The notes under the pieces are model-generated. The model was not told where the DNA came from. It saw nothing but the letters and a program-made list of their open reading frames with translations, and made no database searches. From Glutamicibacter nicotianae (GTDB lineage: Bacteria > Actinomycetota > Actinomycetes > Actinomycetales > Micrococcaceae): a stretch of 64,000 bases of DNA. This document shows, piece after piece, positions 16,476 through 25,133 of this stretch; the first letter of the stretch is position 1, and each line of letters starts with the position of its first letter. The position numbers and the translations under genes were made by a program. Location: assembly GCF_006539525.1 (NCBI RefSeq), contig NZ_BJNE01000009.1:83220-147219 (forward strand). Direction: 5' to 3'.

Positions 16476-16579
16476 CACCCAGACATTCCGCCACCGCACA
16501 CTATTCACCTATCTGCCTGTTGATCGTCGACCTTCGAGTGTTGGAATAGGCGTTTCGAGGCTAGGTACCGTGTTTAGGA

Positions 16580-17019
16580 GACTGATCGAATATAGTTCAT
16601 CGAGCCGGCGGCCCGCTGCAGCGCGTGCTCCGCGATCCTGCGAATGTTCTCGCGGACCGTGGAGCACGCGCAAATGAATCAGCATGGTCAGTGCCCCTGC
16701 TGCGGCATCGGCCAAAGGCGTGTGCGCCGCGATGTCGGGGAGCGGTTGGGCGAGACTGAGTGGATTAATCCGCGTTTCCCAGCTCGCGGAGCGTTTCAAG
16801 GGTACGTTCGGTGCCGGCTATCCGATGTGCCCAGATCACGAGCCTGCTATCGGCCCTCATGTATCTCAGTCATGCTTCCCATCGCGACCGGCTGGCGATG
16901 TGGCTCGATTCCCCGCGCTCGGTAAGCACCTTTTCCGCGCCAGCGGCACGCATCTTGGCTTCCTGCGGCGTTGGGGTCCCCTGGTGCCGGCTTACTCGCG
17001 CGTATCCGATAATTGCCAT
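16580..17019 (-). pseudogene. Decayed small serine recombinase (resolvase)
   Basis: Pieces of one resolvase can be followed in different minus-strand frames. They are MAIIGYARVSRHQGTPTPQE with the catalytic Ser, then GESSHIASRSRW, then RLVIWAHRIAGTERTLETLRELGN, then SLAQPLPDIAAHTPLADAAAGALTMLIHLRV, then RENIRRIAEHALQRAAG-like residues. At least two frameshifts and in-frame stops separate them. The order and spacing match an actinobacterial recombinase of about 190 residues; the C-terminal DNA-binding part is missing. The wider interval 16476-17400 has no intact gene. Confidence 0.75.
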
Positions 17020-17063
17020 AGCAACAACGGGACTTGAGCCCTTCGACCTATTTTGGTTTTAGA

Positions 17064-17117
17064 CGTGTGATGTCTCGACATATCGGTAACACAAGATGGA
17101 TCGAGACATCGGTAACG
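17064..17117. repeat. Short repeat cluster resembling an IS end
   Basis: GATGTCTCGACATATCGGTAAC and GATCGAGACATCGGTAAC lie next to each other, sharing the ATCGGTAAC core and the TCTCGA/TCGAGA palindrome. Sequences of this kind occur at the ends of some actinobacterial IS3/IS481 elements. No transposase is nearby, so this is at most a relic end. Confidence 0.3.
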
Positions 17118-17280
17118 ATTACCCCTTCTCGGCCATGTTCTGGAACATCGCCTTCGCTTGCCGCAAGCTCATTACGGATACTTCCGTTCAGGGAAGATTG
17201 GCAGAGTCGCGACGCCCCAATATTGAGCCAGCACCACACGCCAGAGGCTGTTCACATTCCCAGATCGAATCACATGAGAG

Positions 17281-17553
17281 AACTCAGGTACCGCAATTTT
17301 TGGCTTGTGTGCGGACAGTCGAATGGTTCCTACTGTCCACGCGTGTGCAGGGAAACAGCGAAGCCGGAGGGCTTTTGCTGTGCACAAGTAGACAGGAAGG
17401 TTAACTTCGTGCCCCGGTTTCGTCGCGGTTAGATCGGCTGCGGGTAGGGTTTCCATCCAGCAGGCCGTGTTGATAGCGACCTGTAGCGCAGCTACGGCTT
17501 GGGCAACGGCCTGTCTCGCTTCTAGATAATCCGTGTTTCATGAGCCGGGGTGG
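17281..17553. repeat. Diverged repeat, copy 1 (other copy at 53636-53915)
   Basis: This segment and 53636-53915 share an ordered series of blocks in the same orientation: AACTCAGGTACCGCA, GGCTTGTGTGCGG, TGGTTCCT, CTTTTGCTGTGCACA, AGGGTTTCCATCCAGCA and TTCATGAG/TCCATGAG. In copy 2 the minus strand encodes a 74-residue protein; here only its C-terminal part can be recognised (ALQVAINTACWMETLP), with the frame broken. The sequence is probably left from a plasmid or integrative element. Confidence 0.65.
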
Positions 17554-17817
17554 GACGCCATTCGTCATGACCAGCAATGCAACAGCCAGCACATCGAGAA
17601 CTACGACCATCAGCAAGGAACCGTGTGCTGCCAACCACATCAATTCGGAATTCGGAAGCATCTGACCTGGATCCATGTTGGACTCCGATTCCATGCGGCG
17701 AATGGCGGCACTGTCGGCAATCAGCCAAAGGACAAAGAAGGCCACCACGGTGACGTTCAAACCGACCATGGCCACCGCACCCGCGATGCTGAGTGTTTTC
17801 ATTGGATTTTGCGACAT
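17401..17817 (-). CDS. Small two-helix membrane protein with a replaced C-terminus
   Basis: The 138-residue frame starts MSQNPMKTLSIAGAVAMV at 17817 with GGGAG upstream. It has two membrane helices (LSIAGAVAMVGLNVTVVAFFVLWLIA and LMWLAAHGSLLMVVVLDVLAVALLVM) separated by a polar loop. From about residue 95 the frame runs into the diverged repeat and reads its old gene out of frame (HGLLDGNPTRSRSNRDETG), so the natural C-terminus has been lost. The function is unknown and the gene is probably a truncated relic. Confidence 0.45.
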   Translation of the reverse strand: MSQNPMKTLSIAGAVAMVGLNVTVVAFFVLWLIADSAAIRRMESESNMDPGQMLPNSELMWLAAHGSLLMVVVLDVLAVALLVMTNGVPPRLMKHGLSRSETGRCPSRSCATGRYQHGLLDGNPTRSRSNRDETGARS

Positions 17818-17963
17818 GTTCAGCTCCCGGGAGGCAGTTGTCATTCTGGTTCCCCGTTCACGGTGTCCAGAGACCATCACTTTTGGAACCCAGTATTCCT
17901 TGCCTGACGTGTGCCACAGGCGGGAATCGCCTGAAATGTGAAAAAGGTTTGCCGCCGCATTGT

Positions 17964-17998
17964 GCACGCGGGCCTTCCTGAGCGGAAGGCCCGCGTGC
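17964..17998. terminator. Strong hairpin after the cystathionine gamma-synthase gene
   Basis: GCACGCGGGCCTTCC and GGAAGGCCCGCGTGC form a perfect 15-bp stem with a 5-base loop, 13 bp downstream of the minus-strand stop at 18011. Confidence 0.8.
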
Positions 17999-18010
17999 TG
18001 CAATGGCAGG

Positions 18011-19216
18011 TCAGGCGGTAGCCAAGCTGCGGTGCTGGATGCTGTCCGCGCCGGAAGCCTTCGCGGCCGCGGCCAGCCCGCGTTCCAGATCGGCAATCAG
18101 GTCCTCGGGCTCCTCGATGCCCACCGACAGGCGCACCAAGTTCGCTGGAATCTCCAGCGGTGTGCCGATCAGCGAAGCGTGGGTCATTTCGCGCGGATAG
18201 CAGACCAGGGATTCCACCCCGCCCAGGGACACCGAGAGCTGGAAGTACTCCATGGACTCGGCGAAGGCGCGGGCCGCGGGCTCGTCGGCCAGCTGCAGCG
18301 AGAGGATGCCGCCGAAGCCGCGCTGCTGGCGCTTGGCGAGCTCGTGGCCCGGATGGCTTTCCAGCCCGGGATAGTAGACGCGGGCGACCTCGGGACGGTC
18401 ATCGAGCCAGCGGGCCAGGGTGGATGCGGTGGCGCAGTGGCGTTCCATGCGCAGGCCCAGGGTCTTCAGCCCGCGGGCGGCCAGGTAGGAATCCTGCGGA
18501 CCGGAGACCGCTCCCCCGGCGAACTGCTGGTAGCCGACGGCTTCGGCCAGCGATTGGCCGCGGTGGAGGTAGTCTGCCACGATGACCGCGCCGCCGAGAA
18601 CGTCGGAGTGCCCCCCAATGTACTTGGTGGTCGAGTGCACCACCGCGTGCGCTCCGAAGTCCAGCGGCCGCTGCAGGTACGGGGTGGCAAAGGTGTTGTC
18701 CACGACCAGCAGGACGCCGTGCTCGGCTGCGATGGCGGCCCAGCCGGCCAGGTCGGCGATGCCCAGCAGCGGGTTGGACGGGGTCTCCACCCAGAGCAGC
18801 GCGGTGTTCGGGCGCAGCGCGGCGCGCACCGCATCCAGGTTGGTGATGTCCACCGCCGAGGAGCTGATCCCCCATTTGCCGTGCAGCTTCGAGATCAGCC
18901 GGTTGGTGCCGCCGTAGCCGTCGGCGCCCAGCACGATGTGGTCGCCCGGCTCAAGCACTGCACGCAGCAGCGCGTCTTCGGCCGCGATCCCCGAGGCGAA
19001 GGAGAAGCCGGCGGCGCCGCCTTCCAGCGCGGCGAGCTGGGATTCGAAGCCGTTGCGGGTCGGGTTGGAGCCGCGCGAGTACTCGTGCCCGGCGCGCAGC
19101 ACGTTGATGCCGTCCTGGATGAAGGTGCTGGTCTGGTAGATCGGCGGGACCACCGCGCCGGTGTGTGGGTCCTTGTGCTGGCCGGCGTGGACGGCCTGGG
19201 TGTTGAAGCCAGTCAT
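18011..19216 (-). CDS. Cys/Met metabolism PLP-dependent enzyme, cystathionine gamma-synthase-like
   Basis: A 401-residue fold-type I PLP enzyme. It begins [29 protein letters not shown], has the substrate/PLP segment [23 protein letters not shown], and the PLP lysine in [19 protein letters not shown]. The C-terminal [19 protein letters not shown] is typical. It makes cystathionine from O-acyl-homoserine and cysteine, or cleaves cystathionine (gamma-lyase); the two roles cannot be separated by eye. It overlaps the upstream metY by 4 bp, so both are under the upstream SAM riboswitch. Confidence 0.87.
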   Translation of the reverse strand: MTGFNTQAVHAGQHKDPHTGAVVPPIYQTSTFIQDGINVLRAGHEYSRGSNPTRNGFESQLAALEGGAAGFSFASGIAAEDALLRAVLEPGDHIVLGADGYGGTNRLISKLHGKWGISSSAVDITNLDAVRAALRPNTALLWVETPSNPLLGIADLAGWAAIAAEHGVLLVVDNTFATPYLQRPLDFGAHAVVHSTTKYIGGHSDVLGGAVIVADYLHRGQSLAEAVGYQQFAGGAVSGPQDSYLAARGLKTLGLRMERHCATASTLARWLDDRPEVARVYYPGLESHPGHELAKRQQRGFGGILSLQLADEPAARAFAESMEYFQLSVSLGGVESLVCYPREMTHASLIGTPLEIPANLVRLSVGIEEPEDLIADLERGLAAAAKASGADSIQHRSLATA

Positions 19217-20529
19217 GCGAAGCTCACTTCCTTGGTTTCGTTTGGCGCGGACTGGGACAAGGCCAGAGCGTGATCCAGTGCCTGGGTAAGATCTGCGAGC
19301 AGGTCGGCGGGGTCTTCCAGCCCTACCGAGAGGCGCAGGGTGGAGGTGTTCAACCCCGCGTCGGCCAGCTGTTGTTCGGAGAGCCGGCAGTGCGTCATGG
19401 TGGCCGGGTGAGAGACCATGGTGCGGGTGTCCCCCACATTCGCGGCCAGGGAAATCAGCTTGAGCCCGTCGATCACCGGGGAAACCAGGGATGGGTGGGC
19501 CAGCTCGATGGCCAGCACGCAGCCGGTGCCCTTCGGCGCCAGCGTCCGGGCCAGCTCGTGACTGGGGTGCTCGGGCAGCGCGGGGTGGTGGATGGCGGCA
19601 ATGCCCGGATACTCGGCCAGCGCGTCGATCAGCCTGGCGACGCTGCGCTGCACGTGGGCCGCGCGCACCGGCAGGGTCTCGATGCCTGCCAGGATTCCCT
19701 GGGCGCTGGCCGGGGCCAGGGTCGGGCCCAGGTCGTGCAGGAACTTGGAGCGCACCAGCATCGCATAGGCGGCCGGTCCGTGGCGCTCAAGCAGCGAGGT
19801 GTTGTTCAGACGCACCCGCGGGGCGGCGATCTGTGGCCAGCGGGCGGCATCGGAGAAGTCGAATTTCCCCGAATCCACCACTACCCCGCCGAGCACCGAG
19901 CCGTGCCCGGCCAATCCCTTGGTGGCCGAGTGCACCACGATGTCCGCACCGAGTTCCAGCGGGCGCACATTCAGTGGGGTGGCCAGGGTGTTGTCGACCA
20001 CCACCGGGATGTTGCGCTCGTGCGCGATCGCCGCAATGGCCGGGATATCGGCCACGGTGCACAGCGGGTTGGAGACGGACTCCAGGAAGAACGCGCGGGT
20101 GTCTTCCTCGATGGCCGCATCCCAAGCCAAAGGATCGGCCTGGTCGACAAAGCTGATGCGGATGCCGAAATCGGCAAAGGTGTCGGTGAACAGGTCCACG
20201 GTGCCGCCGTACAGCGAGGAAGAAGCCACAATGTGCTTCGGCCCCTGGGTCAGCGCCAGCAAGGACAACGCCACCGCGGACTGGCCGGTGGCGGTGGCCA
20301 CCGCGTGGGCCCCGCCTTCCAGTGCTGCCACACGCTGTTCAAGGATCGAGACGGTGGGATTGCCAGTGCGCGAGTAGGTGAAGCCGGCCTGGCGCAGCGC
20401 GAACTTCTCGATCGCTTCGGCATGCGACTGGAATTGGTAGGCTGCGGAATTGTGCAGTGGCGGCAGCATCGGGCGGAAGTCTCCGCTCGGGCGGTATCCT
20501 GCGTGGACCGCGTCGGTTCCTTGGCTCAT
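19213..20529 (-). CDS. metY: O-acetylhomoserine sulfhydrylase / aminocarboxypropyltransferase
   Basis: A 438-residue PLP enzyme making homocysteine from O-acetylhomoserine and sulfide. It contains AGFTYSRTGNPTVSILEQRVAALEGG and the PLP lysine in HSATKGLAGHGSVLGGVVV, with the longer insertions of the MetY branch and the C-terminal LRLSVGLEDPADLLADLTQAL. The ATG at 20529 follows a strong GAGGAGGAG site. A SAM riboswitch lies in the leader. The gene is followed by the cystathionine gamma-synthase-like gene with an ATGA overlap. Confidence 0.88.
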   Translation of the reverse strand: MSQGTDAVHAGYRPSGDFRPMLPPLHNSAAYQFQSHAEAIEKFALRQAGFTYSRTGNPTVSILEQRVAALEGGAHAVATATGQSAVALSLLALTQGPKHIVASSSLYGGTVDLFTDTFADFGIRISFVDQADPLAWDAAIEEDTRAFFLESVSNPLCTVADIPAIAAIAHERNIPVVVDNTLATPLNVRPLELGADIVVHSATKGLAGHGSVLGGVVVDSGKFDFSDAARWPQIAAPRVRLNNTSLLERHGPAAYAMLVRSKFLHDLGPTLAPASAQGILAGIETLPVRAAHVQRSVARLIDALAEYPGIAAIHHPALPEHPSHELARTLAPKGTGCVLAIELAHPSLVSPVIDGLKLISLAANVGDTRTMVSHPATMTHCRLSEQQLADAGLNTSTLRLSVGLEDPADLLADLTQALDHALALSQSAPNETKEVSFA

Positions 20530-20617
20530 AGCTCCTCCTCGATTCTCTGCGAGGGAGTGCACCGATTAGGCATCGTGCGAAGGCACGAAGCACAGCGCGA
20601 AAACGCGTTCGGAACTG

Positions 20618-20706
20618 CTCCATCGTTCCTGGCATTAGCACCTTTCGGTTTCCCGATGGTTGCTGCGACGTCAACGAGCCAGATCTCTTAGTCGCTCTTG
20701 ATGGTT
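20618..20706 (-). ncRNA. SAM riboswitch (SAM-I/IV family) in the metY leader
   Basis: On the minus strand the outer stem CCATC / GATGG encloses GCGAC...GTCGC (P2), GTCGCAGCAACC, a P3 with CGGGAAACCG, and the highly conserved AAAGGTGCTAATGCCAGG. The GCAACC and GGTGCTAATGCCAG elements are the hallmark of the S-box core. It should switch off metY and the downstream PLP gene when S-adenosylmethionine is high. It ends about 90 bases before the metY start. Confidence 0.87.
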
Positions 20707-20853
20707 TGTTGTTCTTCCATGGTTGGCCATGGGCTGCGAGGGGTGCAAGCGCTATCGGGCGGCCGGCTTCATACAAGGCCGCCAAGCTTCATATGTCGTG
20801 CACTTGTCATGATGACGCGGTGGCTAGCGCCACTTTATGACGCACCAAAATGA

Positions 20854-20882
20854 GAAAAACCCCGAGACTTTCAAGGTTTTTC
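20854..20882. terminator. Weak hairpin between the LysR gene and the metY leader
   Basis: GAAAAACC and GGTTTTTC can pair over a 13-base loop and end in a T-run on the plus strand and, in reverse, on the minus strand. It may terminate the LysR transcript (stop at 20940). The rest of 20707-20939 shows no gene and must hold the metY promoter. Confidence 0.4.
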
Positions 20883-20939
20883 CGGAAATTTATGACGATG
20901 GAGCGGCACTCGATGACCGAGAGTTACGCTGTTGGCGGC

Positions 20940-21881
20940 TCAGCCGAGCACTTCCACCCCGAAGCTGGCCACCACTGCGCGGACTTCTTGCAGGTAGCGC
21001 TGAGCCTGGTCGGTGAGCGGGATCGCGGCGTGATCGATCCAGCCGATCTCGATGCGCTCGTCGATGTCCAGCGGGATGGCAACGATGGATGGATCCAGCT
21101 CGTCGCTGATGATGCCGGTGGAGATCGTGTACCCGCCCAGGCCGATCATCAGGTTGAAGATGGTCGCACGGTCCGAGACCTGGATTTCCCGCTGGCTGGA
21201 GCGCGTGGAGAGCACTTCCTCGGCGAAGTAGAACGAGTTGTTCGCGCCCTGGTCGAAGGTCAGCCGGGGCAGGTCTTCGAGGTCTTCGAGGGTGACCTGG
21301 TCATGGGTGGCCAGCGGGTTGCTGCGCGATACGAAGATGTGCGGGTCGGCGAGGAACAGCGGGTGGAACACCAGGCGGGATTCGCGCAGCAGCTTGTCGA
21401 TGACTTTCCGGTTGAAGTCGTTGCGGTAGAGGATCCCGATATCGCTGCGCAGGGTTCGCACGTCCTCGATGATTTCCTCGGTACGCGTCTCGCGGAGCGA
21501 AAACTGGTACTCCTCGGCCCCGCTGGCCTGGACCATCCGGACAAAGGCATCCACCGCAAAGGAGTAGTGCTGGGTTGAGACACCCAGCAGTCGTCTTGCC
21601 GCCGGCCGGCCGAGGTAGCGGTGCTCCAGCAGTTCCACTTGCTCTAGGACCTGGCGGGCGTAGCCGAGGAATTCGGCGCCGTCGCTGGTCAGGGCAATGC
21701 CCCTGGCCGAGCGCATCAGCAAGGTGCGCCCCACCCGGGATTCGAGCTCCTTCATCGCCGCGGACATGCTGGGCTGGGCGACGTAGAGCAGGTCGGCGGC
21801 AGCGGAGATGGACCCCTCGGCGGCGACCGCCACAAAGTAGCGCAGCTGCTGGAGCGTCAATCCATTCGAAACCTGAACCAT
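20940..21881 (-). CDS. LysR family transcriptional regulator
   Basis: A 313-residue LTTR with the N-terminal winged helix LTLQQLRYFVAVAAEGSISAAADLLYVAQPSMSAAMKELESRVGRTLLMRSARGIALTSDG and an effector domain (STQHYSFAVDAFVRMVQ, DIGILYRNDFNR). It is divergent from mesX, 122 bp away, and lies beside the metY operon. That makes it the likely regulator of the folate-independent methionine synthase genes, perhaps responding to methionine or a sulfur metabolite. The intergenic region has an imperfect palindrome CTATATGAATCCATAG that fits an LTTR box. Confidence 0.85.
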   Translation of the reverse strand: MVQVSNGLTLQQLRYFVAVAAEGSISAAADLLYVAQPSMSAAMKELESRVGRTLLMRSARGIALTSDGAEFLGYARQVLEQVELLEHRYLGRPAARRLLGVSTQHYSFAVDAFVRMVQASGAEEYQFSLRETRTEEIIEDVRTLRSDIGILYRNDFNRKVIDKLLRESRLVFHPLFLADPHIFVSRSNPLATHDQVTLEDLEDLPRLTFDQGANNSFYFAEEVLSTRSSQREIQVSDRATIFNLMIGLGGYTISTGIISDELDPSIVAIPLDIDERIEIGWIDHAAIPLTDQAQRYLQEVRAVVASFGVEVLG

Positions 21882-21889
21882 AGTTTGAG

Positions 21890-21905
21890 TCTATATGAAT
21901 CCATA
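21890..21905. promoter_or_regulatory. Candidate LysR binding site before mesX
   Basis: CTATATGAATCCATAG is an imperfect palindrome about 10 bp upstream of the LysR start and 100 bp before mesX. Its position suits autoregulation plus activation of the divergent genes. Only sequence symmetry supports it. Confidence 0.35.
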
Positions 21906-22003
21906 GTTATATCGAGTTACCTGATATCGAGAATCGCCCTGCATGATTGACGCAACGACTTCTCCTCGGCCTGCCCAGGCCTCCCAAATACAGATTGGCC
22001 ATC

Positions 22004-22996
22004 ATGGCAGACGCATTAAATTTCAGCATTAGCACCACCAGATTCGACGAGAATTACTCCCCTTCTGCGAATTCTCGCACCACGACAAACTTCGCCAATT
22101 TGGCACGCGGAGAGCGCCGCGAAGAGAACCTTCGCAATGCCCTGACGATGATCAACCGCCGCTTCAATTCCCTGGCTCACTGGGACAATCCCCAAGGTGA
22201 CCGCTATGAGCTGGAATTGGAAATCATTTCCGCAAATGTACATTTTTCTGCCAATAATGCCGATCAGGAATTTCCTCTTTTAGAAGTGCTTGAAACCACG
22301 ATCGTGGATAAACTCACGGGCACCCGGTCCCAGGGCATGGTCGGCAATAATTTTTCTTCTTATGTCCGCGATTACGACTTCAGCGTGGTGCTTCCAGCTT
22401 CGTGCAATGACAGCGGAGCTCCGGTGCTCCCAGAAGATTTTGGCGATCTCCATGGGCAGCTCTTCCAGCATTTCTTGAACTCACAGGCGTACCGTGAGCG
22501 TTTTGCCCAGCTGCCGGTGGTCTGCATCAGCGTCTCGACTTCCAAGACCTATTTCCGCACCGGCAACAGCCATCCAGTGCTCGGTTTGGAATACCAGCAG
22601 GACGAAAATTCATTGACCGACGCGTACTTCGGAAAAATGGGCTTGAGCGTGCGCTACTTCATGCCGCAGGGTGCTGTTGCGCCACTGGCCTTCTACTTCC
22701 GCGGCGACCTGCTCAACGATTACACCAATCTGCAGCTGATCAGCCTGATCAGCACCATGGAGACATTCCAGAAGATCTACCGCCCGGAGATATACAACGC
22801 CAATTCGGCGGCACCGGCTGTGTACCACCCGAGCCTTGGCGCCGAAGATTTCTCCCCCACCCGCGTCTTCTATGACCGCGAAGAACGAACCCAATTGGGA
22901 AAGATCCAAGGCAAGTTCACCGAAGAGCATTTCATCATCCCAAATCGCCAACTGCTCGATCAGTGGTCTTCCTCCTACCCGACTCCTGTCGCCTGA
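22004..22996 (+). CDS. mesX: DUF1852 protein, partner of the MesD methionine synthase
   Basis: A 330-residue soluble protein of the DUF1852 family, starting MADALNFSISTTRFDENYSPSANSRTTTNFANLARGERREENLRNAL. Recognised family blocks include NRRFNSLAHWDNP, VDKLTGTRSQGMVGNNF and CISVSTSKTYFRT. Published genetics in other bacteria (MesX) show it is needed, together with oxygen, for MesD to make methionine without folate as methyl donor; its chemistry is not settled. The start at 22004 gives the family N-terminus, although its ribosome site is weak. mesD follows after 18 bp. Confidence 0.87.
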   Translation: MADALNFSISTTRFDENYSPSANSRTTTNFANLARGERREENLRNALTMINRRFNSLAHWDNPQGDRYELELEIISANVHFSANNADQEFPLLEVLETTIVDKLTGTRSQGMVGNNFSSYVRDYDFSVVLPASCNDSGAPVLPEDFGDLHGQLFQHFLNSQAYRERFAQLPVVCISVSTSKTYFRTGNSHPVLGLEYQQDENSLTDAYFGKMGLSVRYFMPQGAVAPLAFYFRGDLLNDYTNLQLISLISTMETFQKIYRPEIYNANSAAPAVYHPSLGAEDFSPTRVFYDREERTQLGKIQGKFTEEHFIIPNRQLLDQWSSSYPTPVA

Positions 22997-23014
22997 TATT
23001 CCGAAAGATAACTC

Positions 23015-24055
23015 ATGACTTCCCCGCTTATCCCCACGTCAATTGTCGGTAGCCTGCCCAAGCCGTCATGGCTTGCCGAGCCTGAAAAGCTTTGGTCCCC
23101 TTGGAAGCTTGAAGGCGAGCAATTGCGCGAAGGCAAGCAAGACGCCATGCGCGCTGCGGTCCTCGAACAGGCCCAGCGCGGCATCGACATCATTGCCGAT
23201 GGTGAACAGTCCCGCCAGCACTTTGTCACCACCTTCATTGAGCACCTGAGCGGTGTCGACTTCGAGAAGCGCGAGACCGTGCGCATCCGCAACCGCTACG
23301 ACGCCAGCGTACCCACCGTCGTCGGTGCCGTAGAGCGCGAAAAGCCGGTATTCGTTCAGGATGCAAAGTTCCTGCGCACGCTGACCGACCGCCAGATCAA
23401 GTGGACCCTTCCTGGTCCTATGACCATGGTCGACACCTTGTACGATGCGCACTACCGCAGCCGCGAGAAGCTGGCCTGGGAATTCGCGACCATCCTGAAC
23501 CAGGAAGCCCGCGAACTTGAAGCCGCCGGGGTGGATGTCATCCAGTTCGACGAGCCTGCCTTCAACGTCTTTTTTGATGAGGTCGCCGACTGGGGCATTG
23601 CTGCCTTGGAGCGTGCCTGCGAGGGGCTCAAAGCCGAGACCGTCGTCCACATCTGCTTTGGCTATGGCATCAAGGCTAACAATGACTGGAAAGCCACTCT
23701 GGGCGCGCAGTGGCGCCACTACGAGAAGTCTTTCCCGCTATTGCAGGCTTCCTCCATCGATACCGTTTCGCTGGAGTCCCACCATTCGAATGTCCCGCTT
23801 GAGGTTGTCGAATTGGTGCGCGGCAAACGAGTGATGCTCGGAGCTATCGATGTGGCCAATGACGCTGTGGAGACTCCCGAGGAAGTTGCGCAGACTCTGC
23901 GCAACGCACTCGAATTTGTCGATACCGACAAGCTGATTGCCAGCACCAACTGCGGCATGGCCCCGTTCCGCCGCGATGTGGCCCTGGCCAAGCTCAGTGC
24001 GCTCAGCGCAGGGGCTGGCATCCTGCGCGAGGAGCTTGTTGGTGCCCGCGTCTAA
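23015..24055 (+). CDS. mesD: Core-type methionine synthase (MetE C-terminal domain only)
   Basis: A 346-residue protein matching only the catalytic half of MetE; the folate-binding N-terminal half is absent. The zinc site is visible as HICFGYG (His and Cys), the Glu in SLESHHSN and the Cys in STNCGMAPFRRD. It begins LIPTSIVGSLPKPSWLAEPEKLWSPWKLEGEQLREGKQDA. Together with the adjacent mesX this identifies the MesD family, which methylates homocysteine with an unknown methyl donor. The reading frame overlaps the flavin reductase gene by 14 bp. Confidence 0.88.
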   Translation: MTSPLIPTSIVGSLPKPSWLAEPEKLWSPWKLEGEQLREGKQDAMRAAVLEQAQRGIDIIADGEQSRQHFVTTFIEHLSGVDFEKRETVRIRNRYDASVPTVVGAVEREKPVFVQDAKFLRTLTDRQIKWTLPGPMTMVDTLYDAHYRSREKLAWEFATILNQEARELEAAGVDVIQFDEPAFNVFFDEVADWGIAALERACEGLKAETVVHICFGYGIKANNDWKATLGAQWRHYEKSFPLLQASSIDTVSLESHHSNVPLEVVELVRGKRVMLGAIDVANDAVETPEEVAQTLRNALEFVDTDKLIASTNCGMAPFRRDVALAKLSALSAGAGILREELVGARV

Positions 24056-24590
24056 AGCGACAGAATCGGCGACATTATCGTTGCCCGCAGATGATTTCAA
24101 AGCGATCTTCCGCGGGCATCCCGGTGGCGTCAGCCTGATAACCGCCGATGCCGGCGACGGATCAGTTGCCCTCACGGCAACATCCGTGGCTTCGATCAGC
24201 GTTGATCCGCCATTGCTCGTCTTCTCGATTTCCGCGCTGTCCTCGGCGGCCAAAGTGCTCACCCGCGCAACTTCTCTTGTCGTTCACAGCTTGGATGCGC
24301 ACGACATCGAGGTGGCTAAATTGGGGGCAACCAGTGGGATCGATCGCTTCGCGCAGAAGCAAACGTGGTCAAGGCTGGGCACCGGCGAACCGGTATTTGA
24401 TGGCGTCCGGGCCTGGGTTCGTTGCGCGGTCATCGAGCGGGTTCAAGCGGGCACCTCCACGGTCTTTGTGGCCCGAGCGCTTGAGTCGCACATTGAACGC
24501 GACAGCCAACCCGGCCAACCCAGCAACGGACTGGTCTACCACAACCGCGCCTGGCACCGCTTGGATGAAAACTCGCAGTTAAACAGTTGA
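24042..24590 (+). CDS. Flavin reductase-like FMN-binding protein
   Basis: A 182-residue flavin reductase domain: GGVSLITADAGDGSVALTATSVASISVDPPLLVFSISALSSAAKVL is the classic FMN-binding beginning, and FVARALESHI and GLVYHNRAWHRL mark the end of the split barrel. Such proteins supply reduced flavin to oxygen-using partners. It overlaps mesD by 14 bp (GTG at 24042, GGAG upstream), so it is translated with mesXD. A reductant role for the oxygen-dependent MesX step is a reasonable inference. Confidence 0.82.
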   Translation: MPASKATESATLSLPADDFKAIFRGHPGGVSLITADAGDGSVALTATSVASISVDPPLLVFSISALSSAAKVLTRATSLVVHSLDAHDIEVAKLGATSGIDRFAQKQTWSRLGTGEPVFDGVRAWVRCAVIERVQAGTSTVFVARALESHIERDSQPGQPSNGLVYHNRAWHRLDENSQLNS

Positions 24591-24591
24591 A

Positions 24592-24631
24592 GCTGTTCGG
24601 CCGCTGCCCCTTGGGACAGCGGCCGAACAGC
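24592..24631. terminator. Hairpin terminator between the flavin reductase and zeta-toxin genes
   Basis: GCTGTTCGGCCGCTG (24592-24606) pairs perfectly over 15 bp with CAGCGGCCGAACAGC (24617-24631). It closes the mes operon and probably also the convergent toxin gene. Confidence 0.85.
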
Positions 24632-24666
24632 CTCAGATTACACTAGCGGTCTTGTGTCGCAGCGAG

Positions 24667-25107
24667 TTAGCGCTTGGCGGACTTGTTCCCCTGGGATTCA
24701 AGTTCTTTCACCAATGAAGTTTTCAACCGATCCAGATTCCCAGTCTCTAGTTCGTGCTGGATGATCTTCTCTTTGAACATATCCGGGTCGCAATGCACGT
24801 AACCAGGTACATTATTCAAACGTTCCCGCTGCACGGTTCCCTTGCCAGCTCCGGGCGGTCCAGCCATCACAATGGCTTTTCCCTCGTGGTTGATTTCACC
24901 GCGCTTGGCCGACTCGGCAACAACCTCTTGCATCCACTTCTTATGCAAAAGTTCCCGCTCCGACATGGCACGTGGGCGCGATCCGATTTGAATAAAATAC
25001 TGCTCTTGTTTGATCGTCGAGTATGCCCCGCGCGGGTTCATATCAGGATCTGCCAGCACCTGGCGCAGCGCCGCGTAATGTCGTTCTATTGATTCGTCGT
25101 TAGCCAA
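24667..25107 (-). CDS. Zeta-type toxin, C-terminally truncated
   Basis: The 146-residue product has the zeta-toxin kinase core: GKAIVMAGPPGAGKGTVQRERL (Walker A) and YVHCDPDMFKEKII (substrate Asp region). Zeta toxins phosphorylate UDP-N-acetylglucosamine. Family members are about twice as long; here the frame ends soon after NLDRLKTSLVKELESQGNKSAKR, before the catalytic and lid parts that follow in relatives, so the protein is probably inactive or reduced. The N-terminal 60 residues are an extra helical segment seen in actinobacterial versions. It lies 26 bp downstream of a probable antitoxin. Confidence 0.7.
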   Translation of the reverse strand: MANDESIERHYAALRQVLADPDMNPRGAYSTIKQEQYFIQIGSRPRAMSERELLHKKWMQEVVAESAKRGEINHEGKAIVMAGPPGAGKGTVQRERLNNVPGYVHCDPDMFKEKIIQHELETGNLDRLKTSLVKELESQGNKSAKR

Positions 25108-25133
25108 CGATTCACCCTTCGGTTGCTCGCCGC

